Positions 29,701-37,597 of a stretch of 64,000 nt of DNA are shown piece by piece. Position 1 is the stretch's first letter; each line of letters starts with the position of its first letter. Made by a program: the position numbers and the translations under genes. The stretch covers positions 446,553 through 510,552 of the forward strand of contig NZ_KK020675.1 of NCBI RefSeq assembly GCF_000307775.2, written 5' to 3'. The notes under the pieces were generated by a model. It worked only from the letters and a program-made list of their open reading frames with translations. It did not search any database and was not told the origin of the DNA. This DNA is from Stutzerimonas stutzeri KOS6. Its GTDB lineage: Bacteria > Pseudomonadota > Gammaproteobacteria > Pseudomonadales > Pseudomonadaceae.

Positions 29701-30211
29701 CCATGTGCTCGGCCATCCGCTGGAGGTCCGTTCCTGGCCCGGCAAAGGCAGCGTGTTCAGCGTCAGCGTGCCAATCGCGCGTGCGCTCAGCCTGCCGCGC
29801 GCGCCGGCCAAGCGGAGCGAACCGCAACACAGCGCACTCACCGGCACCCAGGTACTGTGCATCGACAACGAAGACAGCATTTTGGTCGGCATGAACAGCC
29901 TGCTCACGCGCTGGGGCTGCCAGGTGTGGACGGCTCGCAACCGCACCGATTGCGAGGAACTGCTGGCCGAGGACATTCGCCCACAACTGGTACTGGTCGA
30001 CTATCACCTGGACGAAGGCCTGACCGGCACCGAGCTGATGGCCTGGCTACGCACGCGCCTGGGCGAGCCGGTGCCCGGCGTGGTGATCAGTGCCGATGGC
30101 CGCCCGGAACTGGTGACGGCGATCCATGCAAGTGGCCTGGATTTTCTCGCCAAGCCGGTCAAACCGGCCGCATTGCGCGCCCTGATGAGCCGTCACCTGC
30201 CCCTGCGCTGA
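26744..30211 (+). CDS. Hybrid sensor histidine kinase with sodium:solute-symporter-like N-terminus
   Basis: 1155 residues. Residues 1 to about 500 hold some 13 membrane helices of the SSS (PutP-like) family, as in CbrA and PA3271-type kinases. A PAS-like region follows near 640-770, then a coiled coil, HisKA with phosphoacceptor His 802 in AVSHDLMQPLNAARL, HATPase with DRGPGIP and GLGLGLAIADGL, and a C-terminal receiver with Asp 1086 in LVLVDYHLDEG. The HDLMQPLN box groups it with NahK/ErcS'-type hybrid kinases. ATG 26744 has a GGAG site. No cognate regulator is adjacent. It may couple transport or sensing of a small solute to signalling. Confidence 0.92.
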   Translation: MTLSGGLIAAVALVYMAILFAIAFYGDRTRDSLSPRLRAWVYSLSLAVYCTSWTFFGAVGQSAEQLWAFLPIYLGPILLLLFAPHVIQKMIMISKQENITSIADFIAARYGKSQVLAVVVTLICLVGVLPYIALQLKGIVLGVNLLSGTNIEVAGTGTRDTALIVSIVLALFTILFGTRNLDVTEHHRGMVLAIAFESLVKLLAFLAVGAFVTFGLFNGFGDLFNQAHDSPLLAEFWSENINWASMLVQTTVAMMAIVCLPRQFHVAVVENIEPRDFSLARWVFPLYLVLAAVFVIPIALAGQMLLPAGVTPDSFVISLPLAELHPWLALLAFIGGASAATGMVIVASVALSTMMSNDILLPWLLRRQETERPFEAFRHWMLSVRRLSIVLILLLAYVSYRLLGSTASLATIGQIAFAAITQLAPAMVGALYWKQANRRGVFAGLTAGAAIWFYTLILPVLGWPLEMFPGLSWMYNGGLGFGLSGLTLGVTLSLVGNATLFFWVSILSQTHVAEHWQASRFIGQEISPPTGGRRLLAVRVEDLLVLASRFVGAERAEQSFQRFARRHGQDFSPKLQADGQWIAHTERLLAGVLGASSTRAVVKAALEGRDMQVDDVVRIVGEASQVLQFNRALLQGAIENITQGISVVDQSLRLVAWNHRYLELFEYPDGLVYIGRPIADIIRYNAERGLCGPGDPDTHVAKRLYWMRQGRAHTSERLFPNGRVVELIGNPMPGGGFVMSFSDITAYREAERALKDANEGLEQRVSERTQELSQLNQALIEAKSTAEAANQSKTRFLAAVSHDLMQPLNAARLFSAALSHQQSALPTEAQELVQHLDSSLRSAEDLITDLLDISRLESGRVTPDRNPFPLATLFDTLSTEFTALAREQGVTLRVHGSKLRVDSDIRLLRRVLQNFLTNAFRYAKGRVVLGVRRQGSSLRLEVWDRGPGIPQDKLRVIFEEFKRLDSHQTRAEKGLGLGLAIADGLCHVLGHPLEVRSWPGKGSVFSVSVPIARALSLPRAPAKRSEPQHSALTGTQVLCIDNEDSILVGMNSLLTRWGCQVWTARNRTDCEELLAEDIRPQLVLVDYHLDEGLTGTELMAWLRTRLGEPVPGVVISADGRPELVTAIHASGLDFLAKPVKPAALRALMSRHLPLR

Positions 30212-30334
30212 GGTCGCCGCCGGGCGCGGCGGGGCTAATGGACCGCTAGACGCCCTGCCGACAGCGAGGACAGTCACCCCCGGTCGGGCCGGTTACACTG
30301 ATGGCCATCTGCAGACACAGCCGCGAGATGGTCG

Positions 30335-31582
30335 ATGACAATCGAGCTTTTCCTGAACCTCGCCACGGCACTGGCCGTCGGCTTGCTGATCGGCACCGAG
30401 CGCAGCTGGAGCGGCCGGGAAAGTCCCGGCCAAGAACTGGTTGCCGGCATCCGCACCTTCGGCCTTGCCGGCCTGCTCGGTGGCCTTGCGGCAATCAGCG
30501 TCACCCACCTCGGCGCACTCGCCTGGGCAGCGACGTTCTGCATGCTCGCCCTGCTGGTCATCGTCGGCTACGTCATCGACGCGCGCCGCAGTGGCGACCA
30601 TGGCATGACCACCGAGGTCGCCCTGCTGCTGACCTTCGTCCTAGGCAGCCTGGCCGTGGCGGAAAGCCGGCAACTGGCAGCCGCCTGCGCCATCGTGGTG
30701 GCGCTGCTGCTGAGCCTCAAGGCGCGACTGCACCAGGCCCTCAGGCAGCTCAGCGAAGCCGAGCTCGGCGGCGCGCTGAAGATGCTGTTCATCTCGGTCG
30801 TCCTGCTACCCACGCTGCCGAACCAGGGCTACGGCCCCTGGCAGGCGCTCAATCCCTATACGACCTGGATGATGGTGGTGCTGATCACCGGGATCGGCTT
30901 TGCCGCCTATGTGGCGATACGCGTCCTCGGGACCCGCCACGGACTGCTCGTCACCGCGCTGCTCGGCGGCATCGTCTCGTCCACCGCCATGACCATCACC
31001 CTGGCCCGGCTGAACGCGCCGAATCTGCGTGCCGCACTCGCTGCCGGCCTGCTCGCCACATCCGCCTTGATGTTTCCGCGCGTGCTGCTGGAAGTAGGAC
31101 TGGTCAACCCTGCGCTGTTGCCCGGACTGGTCCTGCCACTGGCATCTGCCGGAGCCATCTACGCCGCCGGTGCCATCTTCTACTACCTGCGCGCGGCGGC
31201 AGCCCCTGACGACGCCGCCGAGCCACTGCTGAGGAACCCCTTCGAGCTGGCCCCGGCGCTACGCTTCGCGGCGCTGCTGGTGCTTATCCTGCTGCTGGTC
31301 GAAGGCGCGCGGCGCTGGCTGGGCGACACCGGCATCTACCTGGTATCGCTGCTGGCGGGACTGACCGACGTCGACGCCATTACGCTTTCCCTGGCAAGCA
31401 ACGCGCGCGACGGAATGAGCCACGAAGTGGCTGCACGCGGCATCGTGTTCGCCGCGCTGAGCAACAGCCTGGTCAAGGCCATGCTGATCGCCCTGATTGG
31501 CGGGCGCGATCTGGCGCTACGCACCCTGCCGATCATCTTCGCCAGCCTGCTGACTGCCCTCGCGATCCTGCTGCTGGGCTGA
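30335..31582 (+). CDS. MgtC/SapB N-domain plus DUF4010 membrane protein
   Basis: 415 residues, nearly all hydrophobic. The N-terminal MgtC-like part shows LATALAVGLLIGTERSW and GIRTFGLAGLLGGL; the C-terminal DUF4010 part shows GILVSSTAMTITLAR-like GIVSSTAMTITLARL and SLLAGLTDVDAITLSLA. The function is not established; MgtC relatives affect magnesium and ATPase physiology. It follows the kinase gene by 123 bases in the same direction, possibly cotranscribed. Confidence 0.88.
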   Translation: MTIELFLNLATALAVGLLIGTERSWSGRESPGQELVAGIRTFGLAGLLGGLAAISVTHLGALAWAATFCMLALLVIVGYVIDARRSGDHGMTTEVALLLTFVLGSLAVAESRQLAAACAIVVALLLSLKARLHQALRQLSEAELGGALKMLFISVVLLPTLPNQGYGPWQALNPYTTWMMVVLITGIGFAAYVAIRVLGTRHGLLVTALLGGIVSSTAMTITLARLNAPNLRAALAAGLLATSALMFPRVLLEVGLVNPALLPGLVLPLASAGAIYAAGAIFYYLRAAAAPDDAAEPLLRNPFELAPALRFAALLVLILLLVEGARRWLGDTGIYLVSLLAGLTDVDAITLSLASNARDGMSHEVAARGIVFAALSNSLVKAMLIALIGGRDLALRTLPIIFASLLTALAILLLG

Positions 31583-31592
31583 ACGCGGGCGC

Positions 31593-33065
31593 TCAGGCGT
31601 CCGTCTCGCCGAGCTCCTCGGCGCCGGCGCGTTCCAGCCAGTCGCCCGGCAGGCGCTTGCTGGCCCGTGCCCCGAGCGACTTCAACTGCTCCGCACGACC
31701 CACCAGATTGCCACGCCCGTCGCTGAGCTTGTTGCGCGCCGACAGATAGGCCCGATCAAGCTGCTGCAGGCGGCTGCCGATCTCGTCGAGATCCTGGATG
31801 AAGGCCACGAACTTGTCGTACAGCGCCCCGGCCTTTTCTGCTATTTCGCGCGCATTCTGGCTTTGCCGCTCCTGCCGCCACAGACTGTCGATGACCCTCA
31901 GCGTGGCCAGCAGCGTCGTCGGGCTCACGATCACGATATGCCGGCCGTAGGCCTCCTGGAACAGTTCAGGGTCGGCTTGCAGCGCCGCCGCGAAGGCAGC
32001 TTCGATCGGAACGAACAGCAGCACGAAGTCCAGGCTCTGCAGACCTTCGAGGCGTTGGTAGTCCTTCAGCGAAAGCCCCTTCAGATGGCTGCGCAACGAC
32101 TGAACATGCTGCTTGAGTGCCAATGCCCGGCTGCTCTCGTCCTCGGCGCAGGTCAACGCCTGATAGGCGGTCAGGCTGACCTTGGCATCCACCACGACCT
32201 GCTTGTCGCCCGGCAGATGAATGAGCACATCAGGCTGGAAGCGCTCGCCGTCAGGGCTCTTCAGACTGACCTGGGTATGGTATTCACGGCCCTTTTCTAA
32301 ACCGGCGTGCTCCAGCACCCGCTCGAGCACCAGCTCGCCCCAGTTACCCTGCGTCTTCTGCCCTTGCAGTGCCCGTGTCAGGTTGGTCGCTTCGTCGCCC
32401 AGGCGCTGGTTCAGCTGCTGCAGCCGCTCCAGCTCGCGCGCCAGGGAAAACCGCTCGCGCGCCTCGTTCTGGTAGCTTTCCTCGACGCGCTTTTCGAAGG
32501 ACTGGATGCGCTCCTTCAGCGGCTCGAGCAACTGCCCCAGCCGCTCATGACTGGACTCGCTGAAGCGTTGCTCGCGTTCATCGAATATCTTGCCGGCGAG
32601 TTCGGCGAACTGCGCCCGCAGTTCATCTCGCGCCGCCTGGAGATCGGCCAGGCGCTGCTGGTGGGCACTGTGCTGCTCGCGCAGTTCGGCGTCCAGCGCG
32701 GCATGCGCAGCGCTCAAGCGCCGCAACTCGCCCTGCTGAGCATCACGCTCGGCCTGCAGATCGGCGATGCTTTCGACATCCTCACCCCGCTGGGCACGCA
32801 ACAGCTCGCTCTCGCGGCGCAATGCCGCCAGCTCGGCCTGCTGGTTCGACTTGATGCCATTCAGCTCGGCGAGCTCGACCCGACAACCATCCAGCCGTGC
32901 GTTCAGGCCTTCCTGAGCGAGTGCGGCCTGCCGGAGCCGCTCATCGAGTGCGGCGCGCTCGGCATTGCCCGCGGCCAGCCGCCGCTGCAGGTACAGGCTC
33001 AGGGCGACCAGGGCGACCAGGCCAAGCGCCAGGCCGACCAATAGATGAAGAGGATCAAAGGACAT
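31593..33065 (-). CDS. rmuC: DNA recombination protein RmuC
   Basis: 490 residues: an N-terminal membrane anchor (LLVGLALGLVALVALSLYL), a long coiled coil at about 25-230 rich in Glu/Arg/Leu, and a C-terminal nuclease-like RmuC domain with FQPDVLIHLPGDKQVVVDAKVSLTA and VSPTTLLATLRVI. RmuC limits inversions at repeats and is thought to cut DNA structures. It converges on the MgtC-type gene with a 10-base gap. Confidence 0.95.
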   Translation of the reverse strand: MSFDPLHLLVGLALGLVALVALSLYLQRRLAAGNAERAALDERLRQAALAQEGLNARLDGCRVELAELNGIKSNQQAELAALRRESELLRAQRGEDVESIADLQAERDAQQGELRRLSAAHAALDAELREQHSAHQQRLADLQAARDELRAQFAELAGKIFDEREQRFSESSHERLGQLLEPLKERIQSFEKRVEESYQNEARERFSLARELERLQQLNQRLGDEATNLTRALQGQKTQGNWGELVLERVLEHAGLEKGREYHTQVSLKSPDGERFQPDVLIHLPGDKQVVVDAKVSLTAYQALTCAEDESSRALALKQHVQSLRSHLKGLSLKDYQRLEGLQSLDFVLLFVPIEAAFAAALQADPELFQEAYGRHIVIVSPTTLLATLRVIDSLWRQERQSQNAREIAEKAGALYDKFVAFIQDLDEIGSRLQQLDRAYLSARNKLSDGRGNLVGRAEQLKSLGARASKRLPGDWLERAGAEELGETDA

Positions 33066-33129
33066 GAGGGGCTCCGGCGAAATTGCCGGGCAGTATAACG
33101 AGCCGCAGGTAGGCGGTCAGGCGAGCCGA

Positions 33130-33582
33130 TCAGCCCGTGACCCGGCGCAGGAAGCGCAGCGCTTCCTGCGACCCCTGTGCCGCCGCCAGCTCGAGCCATT
33201 GGCGTGCCTTGGCCGGCTCGGCATGGTCAGCCCGGCAGTAGAGTCGACCCAGCTCCAGCTGGGCCTGGCAATCGCCAGCACGCGCCGCCTGGCGCAGCAG
33301 CTCGAAACCGATCCGGCGATCCCGCTGGCTATCGCACTCGCAGCACAACAACCGGCCCAGGCGACTCTGCGCTTCCACCACCCCTTCGCGCGCAGGCTGC
33401 TTGAGCATACGCCCGGCAATCCGCTTGACGCCCTGGCTACGGCCCAGGTGCTGGCTGTCGAGCAGCCACAGCGCCATACGCAGCGGCAAGCGTGACGCGG
33501 TAGCGGTAGTCGTCGGGGAAGCAGGAGCAGAAGTACGCGTTCTCATGCACATCAGGGGGGCTGGATGAATAAGGTCGCGCAC
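33130..33582 (-). CDS. Sel1-like repeat protein
   Basis: 150 residues from GTG 33582, chosen because AAGGAG lies four bases upstream; internal ATGs at 33552 and 33546 lack a good site. The C-terminal two thirds carry Sel1/TPR-like repeats (AQSRLGRLLCCECDSQRDRR, GFELLRQAARAGDCQAQLELGRLY, ARQWLELAAAQGSQEAL). Such proteins scaffold protein complexes. No signal peptide is clear. It is 64 bases upstream of rmuC in the same direction. Confidence 0.8.
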   Translation of the reverse strand: MRDLIHPAPLMCMRTRTSAPASPTTTATASRLPLRMALWLLDSQHLGRSQGVKRIAGRMLKQPAREGVVEAQSRLGRLLCCECDSQRDRRIGFELLRQAARAGDCQAQLELGRLYCRADHAEPAKARQWLELAAAQGSQEALRFLRRVTG

Positions 33583-34024
33583 TCTACTCCTTTTTTCGGA
33601 GAGTTAAAGTCTTGTCAAAATCTAAAAAATTAGATCTGAATCACAACATTCATTAATCCACAGAAGCTGTGGATAAGTCAGTGGACAAGCAGCAGACAAA
33701 TCCTTCGATCCCGCGTCTCATGGGGGCTGCGCTTAAACTGACGCTTTTTTCACCAGCGAAAAAATCGCTTATTTTTCAATTGGTTATTAACGTTCTATGG
33801 ATTCCGGGCATTTGCGACAGTTTGTCATAAGCGCTTGACAGACGCGTTTTGCAAATGTGCACAAGTTCAGCGCACGGTGCTCCAGGCGGCATGGATCAAG
33901 GCTTAGGGCCGCCCGGTCTGAAACTCCGCTGACATCTTGCTGTCGGCCTCGCACCGCGCTGGAGCAGCCTCAGCGCGCCGCTCCTGCGGTTATGCTGTCG
34001 CCCTCCTCCTTCCGGGACGCGGCA
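33583..34024. other. AT-richer intergenic region between divergent genes
   Basis: 442 bases without a credible gene, between the Sel1 gene (left) and ydbH (right). The left half is AT-rich and should hold the promoters. A TTGACA at 33835-33840 could serve ydbH but has no good -10 at the usual spacing. No further structure was recognised. Confidence 0.6.
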
Positions 34025-36586
34025 ATGACGAAACCGTCAAGAATCCTGCTTCGACTGTGCTCGGCGGTGCTGGCCGTATTGCTGCTCGGCAGCGGATTCG
34101 CCTGGCAGCAGTGGACCGCATTCAAACGCGAGCAGGGTATCGTGCGGCTCGACTGGGACGGCCTGCGCCTGTCTCCTTCGGGCCTATCCGTACGGCTACT
34201 GAGCTATGAACAAGCCACCACGGAAGGCCTGCATCTGACCCTGCAAGCCGATGATGCTTCTCTACAGCTTTCCGGCTTATTGCGACCATTACCTGCCCGT
34301 TCGTTGCACGTTGCCCGGCTCGAGCTTAACGTGCAGTCCCTTCCGCAAAAGGCGGAAAGGCAACCTTCGCCGCCAGTCCTTGACAGCTATCGGCAATCGA
34401 TCGCGTGGTTGCCGCAGCAGTTGAACATAGCCGACCTGCAGCTAACGCTCCCTTGCGCGAGCGGGCATTGCGACGAACGGGGCGCCCTTCAGCTGCGCCA
34501 TGCCGGTGACTCGCTGCTCCCCCTCGACGGCCGCCTGGACCTGAACCGCAACGAGCACCAGCTATCTCTGATCATCGCCGCGCAGCGACCCGATGTCGCA
34601 GGCAGCCTGGTCGAAGCGACGCTGCTGATCGACGGACAGCCGCGCATGGAAACGCGCAGCCGGCTCGACAGCAGCGCAGACGCCCTGCAGTGGAGCGGGA
34701 CACTTTCCATGGGTAGCCTGCCTGAAGCGCCCTGGCTACTGGACTGGCTTGCCGAGTGGTCGAACCGCGCGTCACCGGCGCTGCCGGATATGCCCAGCGA
34801 CATGCGCCTCGGCGCCGGTTGGGCGCTGTCCTGGCCGCCCGTGCAGGAGGCGACCTTCGACTGGCGCGACTCGACCGGCGAGCTGCGCCTCTCCGCGCTC
34901 CTGCCGGTGCCCTGGCCAGTGATCGGGCTTGGCGAGTTGCAAGGCGAGTTCGATCTCGCTGCGCATGGCCGAAACGGCGTTTGGCTGCCGTCCGAGCTGA
35001 ACGCCGCTCTCAAGCTGAAACCCGCGCCCACACTGCTCGCCAGCGTGCCAACGCAACTGCACCCCACACAGCTGCACATCGGCATCGAGCCTATCGATGC
35101 CGAGCGATCCCCCGGGCACCTGCCGGTCCAGCTCAAACTGGATGCCGAGGGCGACAGTACGCTGACCCTGCTGGCACGCCTGCAACTGACCACCACACCG
35201 CCCTATGCGCTGGGTATCGAACAGGCGCAGCTGCAGTTGCAAGGCAGCGAACTGCAGTTGGACGGCTTGTCGCTGCAGGGCCTGGATGCGGAGCTGGGCT
35301 TCTCCGGGCAGATCGACCTGGAGCGCATCGAGCTGCAGCTTCTCGAGTCCTCGCACATCGCCCTGGCCAGGGCGAGCAGCGGCGAGCTTGCCGCCAGCCA
35401 GCTGCGTGTCGACCTGCCTGAGCCGCTGCACCTGCAAGTCGAACATCATCGAATGCGCCCCACCTTCTGGCGCGCCCGGGGCAAGGCGGCCTTGCGCCTG
35501 GGTCGCCTGGCGCATCCTCAATTGCTCGCCCAGGGCTGGCGCTGGAGCGCCGAGCTGGACGCGGACGCCACGCACGCCAGTGGTTCCGGCCCTTTGAGCA
35601 ACGACGCCGGGCTCGCGCTGGACCTGGACCTGGACAAGCGCTGGAGCGGCCCGCTGCAGGTGAACGGCAAACTGCAGGAGATCTTTCTGCGTGCCGGAAA
35701 CCCCTTGGCCGGCAGCCTCACGGCATGGCCTGCATCGCTCGAACTGAACAGCGGGCGCCTGCAGGGTAGCGGCAACCTGACGCTGCCTGAAGACGCCAAC
35801 GTCGTATCGGCCAGGCTCACGCTGGAAGCCCGCGGCCTGGCCGGCATCTTCGACCGTGCAGAGCTGGCCGGCCTGGATGCACAACTTGCCGCAAACCTGG
35901 AACGCAACCGACTGCAGGTGGATCTCGCCGAAGTCCGGCTGGCCCAACTCAACCCCGGATTCACAATCGGTCCGCTGCGGCTGCAGGGGCAGTACCAGGC
36001 GAATATCGAGCAGCCGACTCGCGGCCGCGTCAGCTGGATAGCCGCTGAAACCGAAATATTCGGAGGACGGTTCTGGCTGCAACCATCGGAAATCGACCTG
36101 AGCGCGCCGAGCCAGAAGCTCAGCGCGCGCCTGCAGGGACTGCAACTGGACGAACTGCTGAAGGCCTATCCGACCGAAGGACTCAGTGGCGACGGTATCC
36201 TGGATGGGCGTTTCGACATTCAGCGCAGCGCCCGGGGGCTGAGCGTGAACCAGGGCCAGCTCGCCGCACGCGAACCCGGCGTGCTGCGCTTTCGTTCACC
36301 GAAGATCGAAGCTCTCGGCCAGTCGAACCCGGCAATGAAGCTCGTCACCGAAGCCCTGCACGACTTTCATTATGATCTGCTGAGCAGTGACGTCCGTTAT
36401 GATGAGCGCGGCAAGCTGAACCTCGGGCTTCGCCTCAATGGCCGCAATCCGGCACTGGAAGGCGGACGACCGATCAATTTTTCGATCAACCTGGAAGAGG
36501 ACATTCCGGCGCTTTTGACCAGCTTGCAGCTCAGCGACCGGGTAAGCGAAACCATCCAGCGGCGGGTGCAGGAGCGCCTTCAATGA
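34025..36586 (+). CDS. ydbH: YdbH family AsmA-like intermembrane lipid-bridge protein
   Basis: 853 residues from MTKPSRILLRLCSA, with an N-terminal membrane anchor at about 8-28 and a long, beta-rich periplasmic body ending in the YdbH/'dicarboxylate transport' C-terminal domain (PEIEALGQSNPAMKLVTEAL-like and RPINFSINLEEDIPALL). E. coli YdbH (879 residues) spans the periplasm, binds the outer-membrane lipoprotein YnbE and helps move phospholipid to the outer membrane, redundantly with TamB and YhdP. The next two genes are ynbE and ydbL, the same three-gene set, which strongly supports the assignment. Confidence 0.9.
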   Translation: MTKPSRILLRLCSAVLAVLLLGSGFAWQQWTAFKREQGIVRLDWDGLRLSPSGLSVRLLSYEQATTEGLHLTLQADDASLQLSGLLRPLPARSLHVARLELNVQSLPQKAERQPSPPVLDSYRQSIAWLPQQLNIADLQLTLPCASGHCDERGALQLRHAGDSLLPLDGRLDLNRNEHQLSLIIAAQRPDVAGSLVEATLLIDGQPRMETRSRLDSSADALQWSGTLSMGSLPEAPWLLDWLAEWSNRASPALPDMPSDMRLGAGWALSWPPVQEATFDWRDSTGELRLSALLPVPWPVIGLGELQGEFDLAAHGRNGVWLPSELNAALKLKPAPTLLASVPTQLHPTQLHIGIEPIDAERSPGHLPVQLKLDAEGDSTLTLLARLQLTTTPPYALGIEQAQLQLQGSELQLDGLSLQGLDAELGFSGQIDLERIELQLLESSHIALARASSGELAASQLRVDLPEPLHLQVEHHRMRPTFWRARGKAALRLGRLAHPQLLAQGWRWSAELDADATHASGSGPLSNDAGLALDLDLDKRWSGPLQVNGKLQEIFLRAGNPLAGSLTAWPASLELNSGRLQGSGNLTLPEDANVVSARLTLEARGLAGIFDRAELAGLDAQLAANLERNRLQVDLAEVRLAQLNPGFTIGPLRLQGQYQANIEQPTRGRVSWIAAETEIFGGRFWLQPSEIDLSAPSQKLSARLQGLQLDELLKAYPTEGLSGDGILDGRFDIQRSARGLSVNQGQLAAREPGVLRFRSPKIEALGQSNPAMKLVTEALHDFHYDLLSSDVRYDERGKLNLGLRLNGRNPALEGGRPINFSINLEEDIPALLTSLQLSDRVSETIQRRVQERLQ

Positions 36587-36623
36587 GGCCATGCAGCCGC
36601 GCGTCGACACAGGAGAAGCCGCC

Positions 36624-36815
36624 ATGCGGTTGCGCCAATCGCTGAGCATCGTGCTACTGGTCCTGCTCGCCAGCGCCTGTACGCCACGGGTCGAACTGGC
36701 CGTACCGAACGAGCCGATCAACATCAACCTGAACGTGAAGATCGAACACGAGATTTACATCCGGGTGGACAAGCAGCTCGACTCGATCATCAACCAAGAC
36801 AGCGGACTGTTCTGA
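36624..36815 (+). CDS. ynbE: YnbE-like outer membrane lipoprotein
   Basis: 63 residues. Signal segment and lipobox ASAC (Cys 19), then a short tail with NLNVKIEHEIYIRVDKQLD that can add beta-strands to the YdbH bridge. ATG 36624 has AGGAG eight bases upstream. Small proteins of this family are often missed. Sits 37 bases after ydbH. Confidence 0.9.
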   Translation: MRLRQSLSIVLLVLLASACTPRVELAVPNEPININLNVKIEHEIYIRVDKQLDSIINQDSGLF

Positions 36816-36823
36816 GGAAGACG

Positions 36824-37168
36824 ATGAAAACCTATTCGAAACTGGCCAGTCTCCTGCTGGCATTCATGCTGGCCCTGCCCGTCGCGGCGATGACACTCAA
36901 CCAAGCCATGTCCGCACTGGGCGAGGCCAAGGCCAGCGGCCTGCTTGGCGAGAAACCCGACGGTTACCTTGGCGTGGTTCGCTCCGGCGGGAACGTCGAG
37001 GAGATCGCCAGCCAGATCAACCAGGCGCGCCGCGCCGAATACCACCGCGTGGCCAAGCAGAACGGCATCAGCGTCAGCGACGTGGAAGCCATCGCCGGCA
37101 AGAAAGCCATCGAGAAGACCCCGGCCGGGCAGATCATCCAGCTCAACGGCAACTGGGTTCGCAAGTGA
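36824..37168 (+). CDS. ydbL: YdbL family (DUF1318) periplasmic protein
   Basis: 114 residues with a cleavable signal peptide (about 22 residues, ALPVAA then MTLNQAMSAL) and a DUF1318 domain: GEKPDGYLGVV, INQARRAEYHRVAKQNGIS, VEAIAGKKAIEKTPAG. In E. coli YdbL acts as a periplasmic helper that keeps YdbH-YnbE from over-assembling. Eight bases after ynbE, with an AGGAAG site. A hairpin follows the stop. Confidence 0.92.
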   Translation: MKTYSKLASLLLAFMLALPVAAMTLNQAMSALGEAKASGLLGEKPDGYLGVVRSGGNVEEIASQINQARRAEYHRVAKQNGISVSDVEAIAGKKAIEKTPAGQIIQLNGNWVRK

Positions 37169-37176
37169 CCAACGAT

Positions 37177-37199
37177 GATGGCCGGGTCCGCCGGCCATC
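37177..37199 (+). terminator. Hairpin after ydbL
   Basis: GATGGCCGG / CCGGCCATC with a 5-base loop, nine bases after the ydbL stop, followed by a weak pyrimidine tract. Confidence 0.65.
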
Positions 37200-37216
37200 G
37201 CTCTTCACGGCAGCGC

Positions 37217-37525
37217 CTACAGCAGTGTCAGAGCGTGTGCCCGGATCACCAGGCTCTCCTGCCGAAACCGGCGCTCCAGCTCGGCGCGATAATCTGCCCA
37301 CCAGCCCCTGTCCAGCTTATCGGCCATGACCTCGTAGACCACCAACTCGTCATGAACCGCGTTGTCACCCTCTTCCAGCCAATAGCCACTCGCTGGGGCT
37401 CGCGAATAGGTGGTCAGGCCACCGAAACGCTCGATGAGCTCATCACGCACAGCACGGAAAGACGACTTCGGCAGCGCCTGCTGATCGATGTCGTAGAGCG
37501 GTAGCAGCAACTGAATCAGGTACAT
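37217..37525 (-). CDS. Small hypothetical protein
   Basis: 102 residues from MYLIQLLLPLYDID, with TGGAGT upstream. Acidic, soluble, with FRAVRDELIERFGGLTTYSRAP and GYWLEEGDNAVHDELVVYEVM; the latter resembles small proteins that adopt a ferredoxin-like fold. No function recognised. It is convergent with ydbL and 73 bases upstream... of no other gene; polB lies further left in transcription order but 72 bases to the right and separately started. Confidence 0.75.
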   Translation of the reverse strand: MYLIQLLLPLYDIDQQALPKSSFRAVRDELIERFGGLTTYSRAPASGYWLEEGDNAVHDELVVYEVMADKLDRGWWADYRAELERRFRQESLVIRAHALTLL

Positions 37526-37597
37526 GTCGGCACTCCAGTGAATGTTGCCTGACATATGACCTGCCCGGCGCTAGACAGATGCCACGAGCCGGCGAAC

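Noticed and set aside
33835-33863. Sigma-70 promoter for ydbH
   Set aside because: Perfect TTGACA but no acceptable -10 at 16-18 bases; left as a note only.
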